A stretch of 64,000 nt of DNA, from NCBI RefSeq assembly GCF_030440425.1, contig NZ_CP098023.1:3098501-3162500 (forward strand). The letters are read 5' to 3'. This DNA is from Microbulbifer sp. MI-G. Lineage in GTDB: Bacteria; Pseudomonadota; Gammaproteobacteria; Pseudomonadales; Cellvibrionaceae. The position numbers were made by a program, and so were the translations under genes. The notes below the pieces were generated by a model. That model did no database searches. It had not been told where the DNA came from and saw nothing but the letters and a program-made list of their open reading frames with translations. Below, piece by piece: positions 50,040-59,463 of this stretch (within the stretch, counting starts at the first letter, position 1; each line of letters opens with the position of its first letter).

Positions 50040-51773
50040 TCAGGAGTAGAAGGGGAAGACCAGAGGCAAAAGCGTTAATACCGTCAGACTATAAATGATT
50101 GTCAAAGGCAATCCGCAGCGCATAAAATCCCGCAAATGGTAACCGCCGAGGTTTTGCACGATCAAATGGGTCTGATAGCCAAATGGCGTTAAAAAACTGG
50201 CACTCGCACCATAGGCCACCGCCATTACAAAGGGCATCCAACTAACGCCAAAGCTCTCTGCAAGGCCCCATGCCAACGGAAAAACCAAAGCTGCGGCAGC
50301 ATTATTGGTCATCAACTCTGTCAATAACAGTGTCAATAGAAAGATAGCAATCAAACCCACAGAGGGCCCTGCATCCTCGAGGGTAGCACGCATACCCGAT
50401 GCCAGGGTATCCGCCAAACCACTCGCGGAAAAAGCCTCGGCCAGTACCAGGGCGCTGGCAATAATAATCCAGATCTGGAATGGAAATCGGCGCTGTAATT
50501 CGGAGGTGGAGACTATATTCAGACCAATCATGCAGCCAAGTAACACCACAAGTCCTTTCAGCAGGGAAAACACCCCCACAGCCGCACCGGCCACCACCAC
50601 CGCAAAGCCTGCCCCTAGCAGCCAGCTATCCCGCCAAGACAACTGCCTCTGCACCTCTGAGCCACTGATTACATAGAAGTTTTTATCAATATTGCGGTGA
50701 TGTTTGAAATCCTGCCCCACCGCCAGAAGCAGTGCATCACCTGCCTGAAGCGGAATCTCACCGAGCTTTCCGGAAATGCGGTCACCACCGCGGCGCATGG
50801 CCACCACCGCAGCATCGAATCGTGTGCGAAACTGACAGCTCTTCAATGACTCACCGATAATAGTGGAACTCGGGGTAAGCACCACCTCGGTCAAATCCAG
50901 GTGCAGCGCTTCATCCTCAAACGCGAACAAGCGCAGGCCCTCGATATCCTTCAGGCGTTCGAGGTCCCGTATATCCCCGCTGAAGATCAGCTTGTCACCG
51001 TTGCGCAATACCTCGGTAGGAGCTACCGGGCTGATCGTCTGCCCACCGCGCACTATCTCAATCAGGTAGAGTGTCTCCAACCGGCGCAACTTATTTTGCT
51101 CGACACTGCGGCCATCCAGGGGAGAGTTGGCGGCTACTTCGGCCTCTAACAGGTACTGTGCAAAAGTCTCCTCATCGACCGGGCCTTCGGGCAGCAAGCG
51201 ATTGGCAACCAGTAATACGCCAAGTCCAACGACGGTTGCACAGGCACCTATGGGCAGGAACGCGAAAAAATCCAGCGCGGGCATTCCCCGGTCCAGCACA
51301 AAGCTGTTCACAATCAGATTGGTGGAGGTCCCAATCAGTGTCAATGTGCCGCCGAGTATTGCCGCATAGGAGAGTGGCAATAGCAACTTGGCGGGTGGGT
51401 GGCGCCTCTGCGCTTTGACACTGGAAGCCAGTGCGGCAACTACAGCAGTGTTATTTAAGAACGCAGAACTGAGAGCGGTTGCGCTGGTCAACTTAAGCAA
51501 ACTGCCTCTCAGTGAACCGCCAATCAATCCATCCGAGATACTGCGCAGCCAGCGGGCTTTCTCCAGCCCCAAGGAGGTAAGAAGAAGTACAACCAGGGTG
51601 ACCAGACCGGGATTGACCGCTTTTTGCAGCACCGATTCCGCAGGCACCAAGCCGGTCAGAAAACAGACAACAGCAGCCGAAGCGAACACCTGAGAGGGGC
51701 GGATACGGGTAAAAATCAGGGAAAAAAGGACCAGTAAAAAAATACCGGCGACAATCAATGCACTCAGGGTCAT
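50040..51773 (-). CDS. SLC13/DASS-type anion transporter with TrkA-C domains
   Basis: About 577 aa from the ATG at 51773; an upstream start would add 41 residues with no family support. Around 11-12 membrane helices in two halves, with the helix-turn segments LIGTSTNLIVNS and MTNNAAAALVFPLAWG seen in sodium/anion symporters. Between the halves lie two cytoplasmic TrkA-C (RCK-C) domains (about 205-275 and 285-365). Such proteins are often annotated as sulfate or other anion permeases. The substrate cannot be read here. Gene is alone between the TonB receptor and msrA. Confidence 0.85.
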   Translation of the reverse strand: MTLSALIVAGIFLLVLFSLIFTRIRPSQVFASAAVVCFLTGLVPAESVLQKAVNPGLVTLVVLLLTSLGLEKARWLRSISDGLIGGSLRGSLLKLTSATALSSAFLNNTAVVAALASSVKAQRRHPPAKLLLPLSYAAILGGTLTLIGTSTNLIVNSFVLDRGMPALDFFAFLPIGACATVVGLGVLLVANRLLPEGPVDEETFAQYLLEAEVAANSPLDGRSVEQNKLRRLETLYLIEIVRGGQTISPVAPTEVLRNGDKLIFSGDIRDLERLKDIEGLRLFAFEDEALHLDLTEVVLTPSSTIIGESLKSCQFRTRFDAAVVAMRRGGDRISGKLGEIPLQAGDALLLAVGQDFKHHRNIDKNFYVISGSEVQRQLSWRDSWLLGAGFAVVVAGAAVGVFSLLKGLVVLLGCMIGLNIVSTSELQRRFPFQIWIIIASALVLAEAFSASGLADTLASGMRATLEDAGPSVGLIAIFLLTLLLTELMTNNAAAALVFPLAWGLAESFGVSWMPFVMAVAYGASASFLTPFGYQTHLIVQNLGGYHLRDFMRCGLPLTIIYSLTVLTLLPLVFPFYS

Positions 51774-52097
51774 GGGTTCTTCACTTCCGGCAAAAGAGCA
51801 TGCGAAGGATAAGTATTCCCGGATCGGAAGAAAAGCTCCCCCTCCCACCAGGCAACAGAAGAGCATCAAAGCCGGCAAGCCCGCTATCGGCATCAAGACC
51901 AGAGAGAAGCAATCTCCTCTCTGCTAGTACACAAGCCACCCGGGAGCCCGGCAAATTGCCGGATTACTCCCTGAGACCCGCAGCAGGCCAGGGGACAACC
52001 CCAAAAGGCACATCATCACGCACAGCTGCACAGATTTCTCAAGGGCGGCAAATCAATTCAGGCATATCGGACCAAACAGCCATAACCAGTCTGCGCG
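51774..52097. other. Gap between msrA and the transporter gene
   Basis: About 320 bp. Two inverted repeats: seven-base arms around 51948-51962 (CCGGCAA/TTGCCGG) and seven-base arms at 51900-51923 with a ten-base loop. Either could end the msrA transcript. No other element recognised. Confidence 0.4.
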
Positions 52098-52676
52098 TTA
52101 CCCCCAAACCGCCTCCAAACGCTGATCCCGTCCACAGCGGAAGCGGTAATATTTATAGCGCAGAGGGTTGCGCTGGTAATAGTTCTGGTGGTAGGCCTCA
52201 GCGGGATAAAAGGTGCTGGCGGGCTGTATCTGGGTCACCACTTTCTTACCCAACTCCGCTTCCACTTTTTTCTTGCTCGCTTCCGCCAGCTCCTTTTCCT
52301 GCTCATTACTGTAAAAGATCTCACTGCGGTACTGATCTCCCCGGTCACAGAACTGGCCACCGGCATCGAAAGGATCAATATTATGCCAAAAGATCCTGAG
52401 CAAATCGGAATAACTGACTTTATTGGCATCGTATGTTATCTGTATCGCCTCGGCGTGACCGGTACCCCCCGCAGAGACTTGGTCGTAGGTTGGGTTCTTC
52501 ACATGCCCCCCACTGTAGCCGGAGGTGGTTTCAAGCACACCATTCACCTTGTCGTAGGGTGGTTCCATACACCAGAAGCAGCCGCCGGCAAAGACGGCGG
52601 TGCGGATATTGGAGGATTCCTGGGCGCTGCCAAGGGCGGCAGCCAGAAGCATGAATAGGGCAAAGAGACCGCGCAT
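52098..52676 (-). CDS. msrA: Peptide-methionine (S)-S-oxide reductase MsrA, exported
   Basis: 192 aa from the ATG at 52676, preceded by AGGA seven bases upstream. A signal peptide at about 1-19 (MRGLFALFMLLAAALGSA) implies periplasmic location, unlike the usual cytoplasmic MsrA. The active-site motif GCFWCMEPPYD is at the start of the mature enzyme, and GHAEAIQI and the YHQNYY segment are conserved. It repairs oxidised methionine in exported proteins. It needs a reductant in the periplasm, and none is adjacent. Confidence 0.93.
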   Translation of the reverse strand: MRGLFALFMLLAAALGSAQESSNIRTAVFAGGCFWCMEPPYDKVNGVLETTSGYSGGHVKNPTYDQVSAGGTGHAEAIQITYDANKVSYSDLLRIFWHNIDPFDAGGQFCDRGDQYRSEIFYSNEQEKELAEASKKKVEAELGKKVVTQIQPASTFYPAEAYHQNYYQRNPLRYKYYRFRCGRDQRLEAVWG

Positions 52677-52740
52677 AGTCGAATCCTGATGATATGTCCG
52701 GTTGATCAATACTCTTCTGTCGACGCAGAGGAGAAAACTC

Positions 52741-53925
52741 TTACAGTTTGACAGTGCCCGCGCAGGCGCGCAGAAAAATTTCGCGATATTCCTCTGCACC
52801 AAACGATATGGGATTGCTGGTGGCGGAGGGATCTACAGCAGCCATCTGAGCTATTGTATCGGCATTGGCGGTACCTATGCCGATATCAGCGAGGCTATGG
52901 GGAATCCCCAACTGTTTGCGCAGCCCGAGGACCCAGGTGAGCACCGATTCAAACCCACTGCCATACGGCGCCCCATCGGCAAGTTGCAGATAGCGCGCCA
53001 GACACGCCATGGGTGCCTCGATGGCCGGGCGATTGGCCACCAGTACATAGGGCATCAACACCGCGTTGAGCAACCCATGGTGTTTGTTATGTAGGGCGCC
53101 AAGGGGATGTGCCAGCGCATGGATCGCGCCCAGCCCGCGCTGGAAGGCGGTAGCGCCCATACTGGCAGCCACCAGCATCTGCTGGCGCGCGACCAGATCA
53201 GTACCGGTTGTATAGGCTCTTGGCAGATATTTCTTGATCAGGCGCATCCCCTCCAGAGCGATACCCTCCGCCATGGGGTGATACATGGGTGAACAATAAG
53301 ATTCGAGATGATGGGACAGTGCATCCATTCCCGTGGCCGCGGTGATCCCGGGCGGTAGCCCCAGAGTCAGCTCCGCATCCAGAATCACAATATCGGGCAA
53401 AAGTTGCGGGTGAAAAATCAGGCGTTTGACCTGTGCCTTTTCATCGGTGATGACCGCCACCCGCCCCACTTCCGAGCCGGTCCCCGCAGTTGTGGGTACC
53501 GCCATCACCGGCAGCATACCATTCGTATCTACACGCCTGTAGTTATCACCAACATCCTCGAAATCCCAAATCGGTCGGCGCTGCCCGGCCATCAGGGCAA
53601 TCGCCTTGCCGGCGTCTATCGCAGAGCCACCGCCAAAAGCTATCACCCCATCACAGGTTTTTTTTCGCAGCAGCCCAACACCACAATCAATATTTTCACT
53701 GTTGGGGTTAGGCTTGATGGCTGAGAAAATTTCAAGGTTCAGACCTCTGTCAACACAGAGATTGCGTACACGCTCAATCAGGGGCAGCCCGGCGAGGGTG
53801 GGGTCGGTTACCAGCAGTGGGTGCTTTACCCCAAGTTCTGTACAGGCACTGGCAAGCTCCGCCACCCTGCCGGGCCCTACCCAGATAGTCGTGGGATAAT
53901 GCCAATTTACCCGGTATTGATCCAC
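52741..53925 (-). CDS. Iron-containing alcohol dehydrogenase
   Basis: 394 aa with a GTG start and GGGGG upstream. Group III alcohol dehydrogenase: GGGSAIDAGKA binds the nucleotide, and the metal ligands are Asp plus the His residues in GAIHALAHPLGALHNKHHG. It oxidises a primary alcohol or reduces an aldehyde with NAD(H). It is followed in the same direction by msrA and preceded by an aldehyde dehydrogenase and a glutamine-synthetase-like ligase, suggesting one pathway. Confidence 0.92.
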   Translation of the reverse strand: MDQYRVNWHYPTTIWVGPGRVAELASACTELGVKHPLLVTDPTLAGLPLIERVRNLCVDRGLNLEIFSAIKPNPNSENIDCGVGLLRKKTCDGVIAFGGGSAIDAGKAIALMAGQRRPIWDFEDVGDNYRRVDTNGMLPVMAVPTTAGTGSEVGRVAVITDEKAQVKRLIFHPQLLPDIVILDAELTLGLPPGITAATGMDALSHHLESYCSPMYHPMAEGIALEGMRLIKKYLPRAYTTGTDLVARQQMLVAASMGATAFQRGLGAIHALAHPLGALHNKHHGLLNAVLMPYVLVANRPAIEAPMACLARYLQLADGAPYGSGFESVLTWVLGLRKQLGIPHSLADIGIGTANADTIAQMAAVDPSATSNPISFGAEEYREIFLRACAGTVKL

Positions 53926-54213
53926 ATCACCCCCTTATGGCTTCTCTGATTTTGAACAGGTTGCAAATGATCGTTCATGAGCAATCAGCATTACAGGTCA
54001 ATGGGATATCGTCCAAAAATAATCCCCGGTGGGAATACAAATACCAATGCAGTTAGCGCAGCTCAACTGCGGCTACACACCTGATTCCCCACTTTCCCCT
54101 GGACAAAAAAAGGCGCCCATTTGGAATCTAATGCTCTGCCCTCAACAGAATATTCCCCGGCCTTTAACTTCAGGGAGAGCAAAAAAATTGCTTCAACCCC
54201 CTCCTCATCCACG

Positions 54214-55626
54214 TTATCTCACAGCAAACTGCCCTTCCTCTTTGCCGGTTTTAAAATGAAACGACTTGGGCCGGGTCAACTGCTCGAAACCGATACGGGA
54301 CAGCGTGCACCCCCTGCCCGACAGTTTTACGCCGCTCCAGGCCAGCTCCGGGTCCAGATAGTCACACCTATTCAGAAAAATCGTACCTGTTTCCAGGTGA
54401 TCTGCAATCATTAGGGCAGCCTCTTCATCGCGACTGAATAGCGCTGCAGAGAGCCCATACCGGCTGTTATTCATCAGTTCCAGCGCCTCGCCATCGTCAT
54501 GTACTTTTTGCACTCCCAGCACCGGTCCAAAAGATTCCTCGCGCATGACCCGCATCTTATGCCGCACCCCGGTGAGTAACTGTGGCGCCATATACTGAGT
54601 ACCGCGCTGATCCATTGGGAAATCACCAGTTTGCAAGTGCGCCTGGGCCCCCTCTGCCACCGCCTCATCAATTTGTACCCGCACCCTGTCGGCTGCTGCT
54701 GCGCACACCAATGGCCCCAGAGTGGTCTGAGGGTCCTGCGGATGCCCGAGACGATATTGACGTATGATGGCGACCGCACGCGCGACAAATTCGTCGAATA
54801 GCTGCTCGTGGACATAGGCCCGTTCAATGCCACAGCAAGACTGCCCGGAATTAAAATAGGCCCCGTCCACTATTGACTCAACCGCCAGTTGCAAATCGGC
54901 ATCCGCGCGCACATATGCGGGGTCCTTGCCACCCAACTCCAGACCCAGCTGCACAAAACGGCCAGCCACACTGCGCTCTATAGCCGCACCGCCATCCACT
55001 GAGCCGGTAAAGGCGATATGCTGGATCTCCCCGGCGCACGCCAGCCGCTGGGTACAGGGATGATCGAGATGCAGATACTGGAAGACACCGTAGGGAAGCC
55101 CCGCCTCCCGAAAGGCTTCCACCATACGCTCGGCGCACAGGGGGGTTTGTGCGGAGTGCTTTAAGATAACCGCATTGCCCGCAAGCAAAGAGGGGACCAC
55201 TGCATTCACTGCGGTTAAATAGGGATAATTCCAGGGGGCGATGACCAGGGAAATACCCAGGGGGTCGCGACGGATAAAGCGGGTGAAGCCCGGCTTGAAC
55301 GGCAATGGGATATCTGTCAAAGCCGTCTCGGCAATATCCGCCAGGGTGCAGGCGCGTTCGGCAAAACCGTCAATCTCCCCCCCTGAGTATCGAATGGGGC
55401 GCCCCATCATCCAGCAGAGTTCCTCGCCGAGGCGCTTCTTGCGATCACAGAAACATTCCACCGCCCGATGCACTACGGCGATGCGTTCGGCTATTGGTGT
55501 CAGTCGCCAGGCCCGCTGGGCAGACGCTGCTCTGTCCAGGGCCACACGAATTTCCGCTTCGCCAGCCAGGGCCCGCTCCAGATACACACTGTTATCAATC
55601 GGTGAAATACATTGCAGATAGTGCAT
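54214..55626 (-). CDS. NAD(P)-dependent aldehyde dehydrogenase
   Basis: 470 aa from the ATG at 55626. Catalytic Glu is in LELGGKDPAYV and the nucleophilic Cys in FNSGQSCCGIERAYV; VIAPWNYPYL and ESFGPVLGV are family motifs. It oxidises an aldehyde to the acid. The nearest known types are succinate-semialdehyde or gamma-glutamyl-aldehyde dehydrogenases, but the substrate is inferred only from the neighbours. About 290 bp of non-coding sequence separates it from the Fe-ADH. Confidence 0.92.
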   Translation of the reverse strand: MHYLQCISPIDNSVYLERALAGEAEIRVALDRAASAQRAWRLTPIAERIAVVHRAVECFCDRKKRLGEELCWMMGRPIRYSGGEIDGFAERACTLADIAETALTDIPLPFKPGFTRFIRRDPLGISLVIAPWNYPYLTAVNAVVPSLLAGNAVILKHSAQTPLCAERMVEAFREAGLPYGVFQYLHLDHPCTQRLACAGEIQHIAFTGSVDGGAAIERSVAGRFVQLGLELGGKDPAYVRADADLQLAVESIVDGAYFNSGQSCCGIERAYVHEQLFDEFVARAVAIIRQYRLGHPQDPQTTLGPLVCAAAADRVRVQIDEAVAEGAQAHLQTGDFPMDQRGTQYMAPQLLTGVRHKMRVMREESFGPVLGVQKVHDDGEALELMNNSRYGLSAALFSRDEEAALMIADHLETGTIFLNRCDYLDPELAWSGVKLSGRGCTLSRIGFEQLTRPKSFHFKTGKEEGQFAVR

Positions 55627-55795
55627 GCTCAAAAAGTCCTTTTTTTATTTGCACCGCGATAGCTCTCCCCAACCCAACGCTTGGCCACCGGAAAACTGTC
55701 GGTGCGAAAACATCGTCCAACTGGCATTTTTCTGCTCGGCACTGGCCTGTAACCGGGTTCACCACCGAATATAGGACGCGCATCACTATTCCGGA

Positions 55796-57169
55796 TCAGA
55801 TGATTTCGAAATACCTGTCCAGTTCCCAGTCACTCACATGTCGCCGGTACTCACGCTCCTCCCACTCCCGGCTCGCAGCAAAATGATCGATAAACTCGCA
55901 GCCGAACAATTCGCGCGCCGCCTGGGATTTTTTCAGGCTCTGCGCTGAATCCCACAGGGTAGTGGGCAGTGCCTGCCGGGCCTGCGGGGCCAGCGCATAG
56001 GCATTGCCTTCAATGGGGTCACTGGGCTGCCACTGCTGCAGGATGCCGTAAAGGCCGGATCCCAGAGCGGCAGCCAGAGCCAGATAGGGGTTGGCATCAG
56101 CGGCACCCAGCCGGTATTCAATACGCTGGGACTGGCTATTGCCCAGAATGGCGCGCAGGGCGGTGGTGCGGTTTTCCACACCCCAATTGGCACCGGTGGG
56201 TGCCCAGAAGCCGGGAACCAGGCGGCGATAACTGTTTATTGTGGGAGCGAGCAGTGCCAGAAATTCCGGCATCAGGCGCTGCTGCCCAGCGAGGAACTGG
56301 CACATGGTCTCGCTCATACCCTGGGCCTGACGCGAATCGACGAAGACGGAGTCCCCGCTGCGGGTATCACACAGGGATAAGTGAATATGGCCGCTCTGTC
56401 CGGGATAGTGACTGGACCAGCGGGACATAAAAGTCGCCATCAGGCCCCTGCACTGAGCCAGCACCTTGATAAAAGTTTTAAACAGAGCGGCTTTGTCCGC
56501 CGCTGCCTCGGCACTATCCACAGCGATGGCCGCCTCCAAAACCCCCGGACCCGTCTCCGTATGCAGCCCTTCCAGCGGGAAATCCATGCGCTCACCCAGA
56601 TCGAGGATTTCCCGATAGAGCCCCGAATGTACCGAGTTGCGCAGTACCGAATAACCAAACCAGTCCGGAGTGAAGGGTTTGAGGTTGCGAAAGCCCTTGC
56701 TGCGTACCGATTCCGGTGTTTCATCAAACAGGAAGAACTCATACTCCAGCGCCGCAAAAGGCGCAAACCCCATGGCTTGGCAGCGTTCCACCACTCGGCG
56801 CAGAACTGCACGCGGGCACAATGCCTCGGCACGACCGTCAAATTCCGCCAAAAACAACAGCATATTGTCCTCGAAAGGAACATCACGACAGCTGTGAGGC
56901 AGGATACGTACCGGTGCGTCCGGGTAACCCGTATGCCAGCCGGTGTAGCGGACATTGTCGTAGAGCTGGTCTTTCACATCCCAGCCCAGCACCACATCGC
57001 AAAAAGAAAAGCCTTTAGCCAGTGCGGAAAAGAATTTGTCACGGCTCATATACTTGCCGCGCAATATTCCGTCGATATCGAAAAGGCCCACTTTGACATG
57101 ACTGAGACCGCGCCTCTCCACAATTGCGCGGGCCTCCTGCAGGGTTTTTACCTCCCGAGCTTTTACCAT
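55796..57169 (-). CDS. Glutamine-synthetase-like gamma-glutamyl amide ligase
   Basis: 457 aa, in the glutamine synthetase family but of the PuuA/GlnA3/GlnA4 type. It has the catalytic ALEYEFFLFDE (metal Glu), GHIHLSL, and the ATP and glutamate contacts NRTTALR and IEYRLGAADANPYL. Such enzymes join the gamma-carboxyl of glutamate to an amine (putrescine, ethanolamine or others), using ATP, and do not make glutamine for the cell. The neighbouring alcohol and aldehyde dehydrogenases fit further oxidation of the product. Divergent from ppa. Confidence 0.88.
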   Translation of the reverse strand: MVKAREVKTLQEARAIVERRGLSHVKVGLFDIDGILRGKYMSRDKFFSALAKGFSFCDVVLGWDVKDQLYDNVRYTGWHTGYPDAPVRILPHSCRDVPFEDNMLLFLAEFDGRAEALCPRAVLRRVVERCQAMGFAPFAALEYEFFLFDETPESVRSKGFRNLKPFTPDWFGYSVLRNSVHSGLYREILDLGERMDFPLEGLHTETGPGVLEAAIAVDSAEAAADKAALFKTFIKVLAQCRGLMATFMSRWSSHYPGQSGHIHLSLCDTRSGDSVFVDSRQAQGMSETMCQFLAGQQRLMPEFLALLAPTINSYRRLVPGFWAPTGANWGVENRTTALRAILGNSQSQRIEYRLGAADANPYLALAAALGSGLYGILQQWQPSDPIEGNAYALAPQARQALPTTLWDSAQSLKKSQAARELFGCEFIDHFAASREWEEREYRRHVSDWELDRYFEII

Positions 57170-57329
57170 GACGGATCTGCCCCATTGTTGTTATCAATGC
57201 ATTACAGGATAGACCCGCCGAACGCCTTCGACGCCAACGCACTGCCAGAAGGTCGCAGCTTTCCGCACGGTTGACCAGCGTATATAATCCGCGCTCCAAA
57301 ATTTTCCATTTACCCAGTCAGGACCAGCA

Positions 57330-57866
57330 ATGAGCTTCGACAAAATCCCCGCAGGAATTGACCTGCCCAACGATATCAACGTAATCATTGAGATCCCTGC
57401 CAACCACGATCCCATAAAGTATGAGGTTGACAAGGATTCGGACGCAGTTTTTGTAGATCGCTTTGTTGCCACCCCGATGTTCTATCCGGCCAACTACGGC
57501 TATGTACCCCAGACTTTGTCTGAAGACGGAGACCCCCTGGACGTACTGGTGGTAGCACCCTATCCGGTCATGGTTGGTGCCGTTATCCGCTCTCGTGTGA
57601 TCGGCGTGCTGAACATGACCGACGAATCCGGTGTTGATGCCAAACTGTTGGCCGTACCGCACAGCAAACTCACCAAGCTGTACGATCATGTTGAGGAAAT
57701 CAGCGACCTGCCGGAGCTGTTGATCAAGCAGATTGAGCACTATTTTGAGAACTATAAGGCACTGGAGTTCGGCAAGTGGGTGAAAGTGGAAGGCTGGGCC
57801 AATAGGGAAGCTGCGCGCAGAGAGGTGCTGGCTTCTCGCGAGCGCTACCAAAAAAAAGAAGGCTGA
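57330..57866 (+). CDS. ppa: Inorganic pyrophosphatase Ppa
   Basis: 178 aa, type I family. The metal-binding stretch [10 protein letters not shown] (Asp residues) and NYGYVPQTL are conserved. It hydrolyses pyrophosphate from synthetic reactions. An AGGACC site precedes the ATG. A good hairpin terminator follows 50 bases after the stop. Confidence 0.96.
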   Translation: MSFDKIPAGIDLPNDINVIIEIPANHDPIKYEVDKDSDAVFVDRFVATPMFYPANYGYVPQTLSEDGDPLDVLVVAPYPVMVGAVIRSRVIGVLNMTDESGVDAKLLAVPHSKLTKLYDHVEEISDLPELLIKQIEHYFENYKALEFGKWVKVEGWANREAARREVLASRERYQKKEG

Positions 57867-57915
57867 GCGGGCCGCTGCCAACTGCCCCGGCAAATGAACG
57901 TTGGGATAAAGACAA

Positions 57916-57940
57916 CACTACCGGCCCGTAGCCGGTAGTG
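57916..57940. terminator. Hairpin terminator between ppa and the converging gene
   Basis: Ten perfect pairs (57916-57925 with 57931-57940), five-base loop, then ATTT. It can serve ppa and the converging gene at 57982. Confidence 0.75.
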
Positions 57941-57981
57941 ATTTGCACCTCGCCAGGGTAACAGTGCCGCGTCAGAATTGC

Positions 57982-58482
57982 TCAATGGATATCCCACTGC
58001 GGAACCTGTACCGGTAAGATCTCGCCCCGGTCCCGCTCCGTTTCATCGAGCAGGAAGCCCTCCGCTGCACGCAGGCTGATATGCCCCACAGAAACCCGCA
58101 CTGGCGCCACCTCCTTGCGCTCGTGATCCCTGACCAGATTCCCCTCCATTGGCGCGAGCGTCCAGTTGGGTGCCTGCACAGTGGAGGTATTAAGCCCGTC
58201 AGCGGGTTGTGACTTGGTTGCGGAGCCAACCTGGATAGTTTCGCCGCTGCATTCATTTCTGATGGTCACCTGCGCGCCGAGTTTGCCAAGGGTGACCTGG
58301 AACTGCTCAGCATGGGCGCGGCTGAGCCCTTTTTTCAAAATTAACGGTCGCCCACTGAACAGATGCTCAACAGACTGTGCCTGGCTCTTGAAAAGGCGGG
58401 CCAAACGGGTTTTTACCTCATTGGCGGCAAATCCTTCAATCAGGTCACCGCGAAAGATCAGACTGTACGTGGCTTCTGGCAT
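57982..58482 (-). CDS. Protein of unknown function downstream of cysE
   Basis: 166 aa, no signal peptide. The first ~75 residues form a compact domain (YSLIFRGDLIEGF, LARLFKSQAQSVEHLF, ILKKGLSRAHAEQF) that I have seen as a small N-terminal module in other gammaproteobacterial proteins but cannot name. The rest is low in recognisable features and likely extended. Its start is 15 bases after cysE, so the two are co-transcribed. Confidence 0.7.
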   Translation of the reverse strand: MPEATYSLIFRGDLIEGFAANEVKTRLARLFKSQAQSVEHLFSGRPLILKKGLSRAHAEQFQVTLGKLGAQVTIRNECSGETIQVGSATKSQPADGLNTSTVQAPNWTLAPMEGNLVRDHERKEVAPVRVSVGHISLRAAEGFLLDETERDRGEILPVQVPQWDIH

Positions 58483-58497
58483 CCCTTGATCCCTCTG

Positions 58498-59340
58498 TTA
58501 TACATCTGGGTCCAGGGTCTGATCCATGGTAAAGGCAGGGGCTTCCCCGGTTCGGCCACCAACCGGGCGCGCCGGTACCCCCGCCACCGTAGTGTGGTCC
58601 GGGACATCCTGCAACACCAGGCTACCGGCGGCAATTTTCACATCCGACCCCACCCGTACCGGCCCCAGTACCTTGGCACCCGCACCGATCATCACTCCGC
58701 GACCGATTTTTGGATGGCGATCCCCCGAACCGCGACCACTGCCACCCAGCGTGACTGAATGCAGTAGGGAAACGTCGTCACCCACCACACAGGTTTCCCC
58801 CACCACCAGACCGGACGCGTGGTCGATCATGATACCGCTGCCAAATGTCGCCGCCGGGTGGATATCCACAGAGAACTGCTCCGATACCCGGCTCTGGAAG
58901 TACAGAGCCAGGGTGGAGCGTCCCTGCTGCCAAAGCCAGTGAGCAATCCGGTGCGACTGCAGGGCGTGGAAGCCCTTGAAGTAAAGAAAGGGAATCAGGT
59001 ACTGGTTACAGGCCGGGTCCCGGTCGTACCAGGCACAAATATCGGCGAGCATGCAACGGGCGATCTCGGGATCGCTTTGCAGGGCTGCGGCGATCACTTC
59101 CTGCAGGGAAGCAGCGGTCAGGGTACTGTGGTTTAGGATGGTGGCAAGCTGGTCGGCAATAGCGTGCTCGAGAGACCGGTGGCGCAAAATGGTATTGTGG
59201 AAATAGCTCGCCAGAATCGGCTCGCCACTGGCCGCTGCAGCGGCCTCCGCGCGCATGCAGCCCCACACATCACGGGGATTGGCTTGGCTGTTGATAATAA
59301 ACTTCCCGCCTTTTGTATCCACTATTCCACGATGTCCCAC
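58498..59340 (-). CDS. cysE: Serine O-acetyltransferase CysE
   Basis: 280 aa with a GTG start. N-terminal helical domain followed by a left-handed hexapeptide repeat: DIHPAATFGSGIMIDHASGLVVGET, with catalytic His, then GDRHPKIGRGVMIGAGAKVLG. It makes O-acetylserine from serine and acetyl-CoA, the start of cysteine synthesis, and is usually feedback-inhibited by cysteine. The C-terminal tail is the likely cysteine-sensing end. Confidence 0.94.
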   Translation of the reverse strand: MGHRGIVDTKGGKFIINSQANPRDVWGCMRAEAAAAASGEPILASYFHNTILRHRSLEHAIADQLATILNHSTLTAASLQEVIAAALQSDPEIARCMLADICAWYDRDPACNQYLIPFLYFKGFHALQSHRIAHWLWQQGRSTLALYFQSRVSEQFSVDIHPAATFGSGIMIDHASGLVVGETCVVGDDVSLLHSVTLGGSGRGSGDRHPKIGRGVMIGAGAKVLGPVRVGSDVKIAAGSLVLQDVPDHTTVAGVPARPVGGRTGEAPAFTMDQTLDPDV

Positions 59341-59463
59341 GGGCCGTACCGGGTGCGTATGTCAGGACCCTTTTGCCAGCGCAGCTTGGCAGGAATAGCG
59401 GGCACTTGCAACCACCGCCCCCGTAATCAGAACCGGTGGACCAGATAATAAACACCGCTCGCC

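Noticed and set aside
55796..57169. Naming the ligase glutamine synthetase (glnA)
   Set aside because: Sequence features and the neighbouring dehydrogenases fit the gamma-glutamyl-amine ligases better; no ntrBC nearby.
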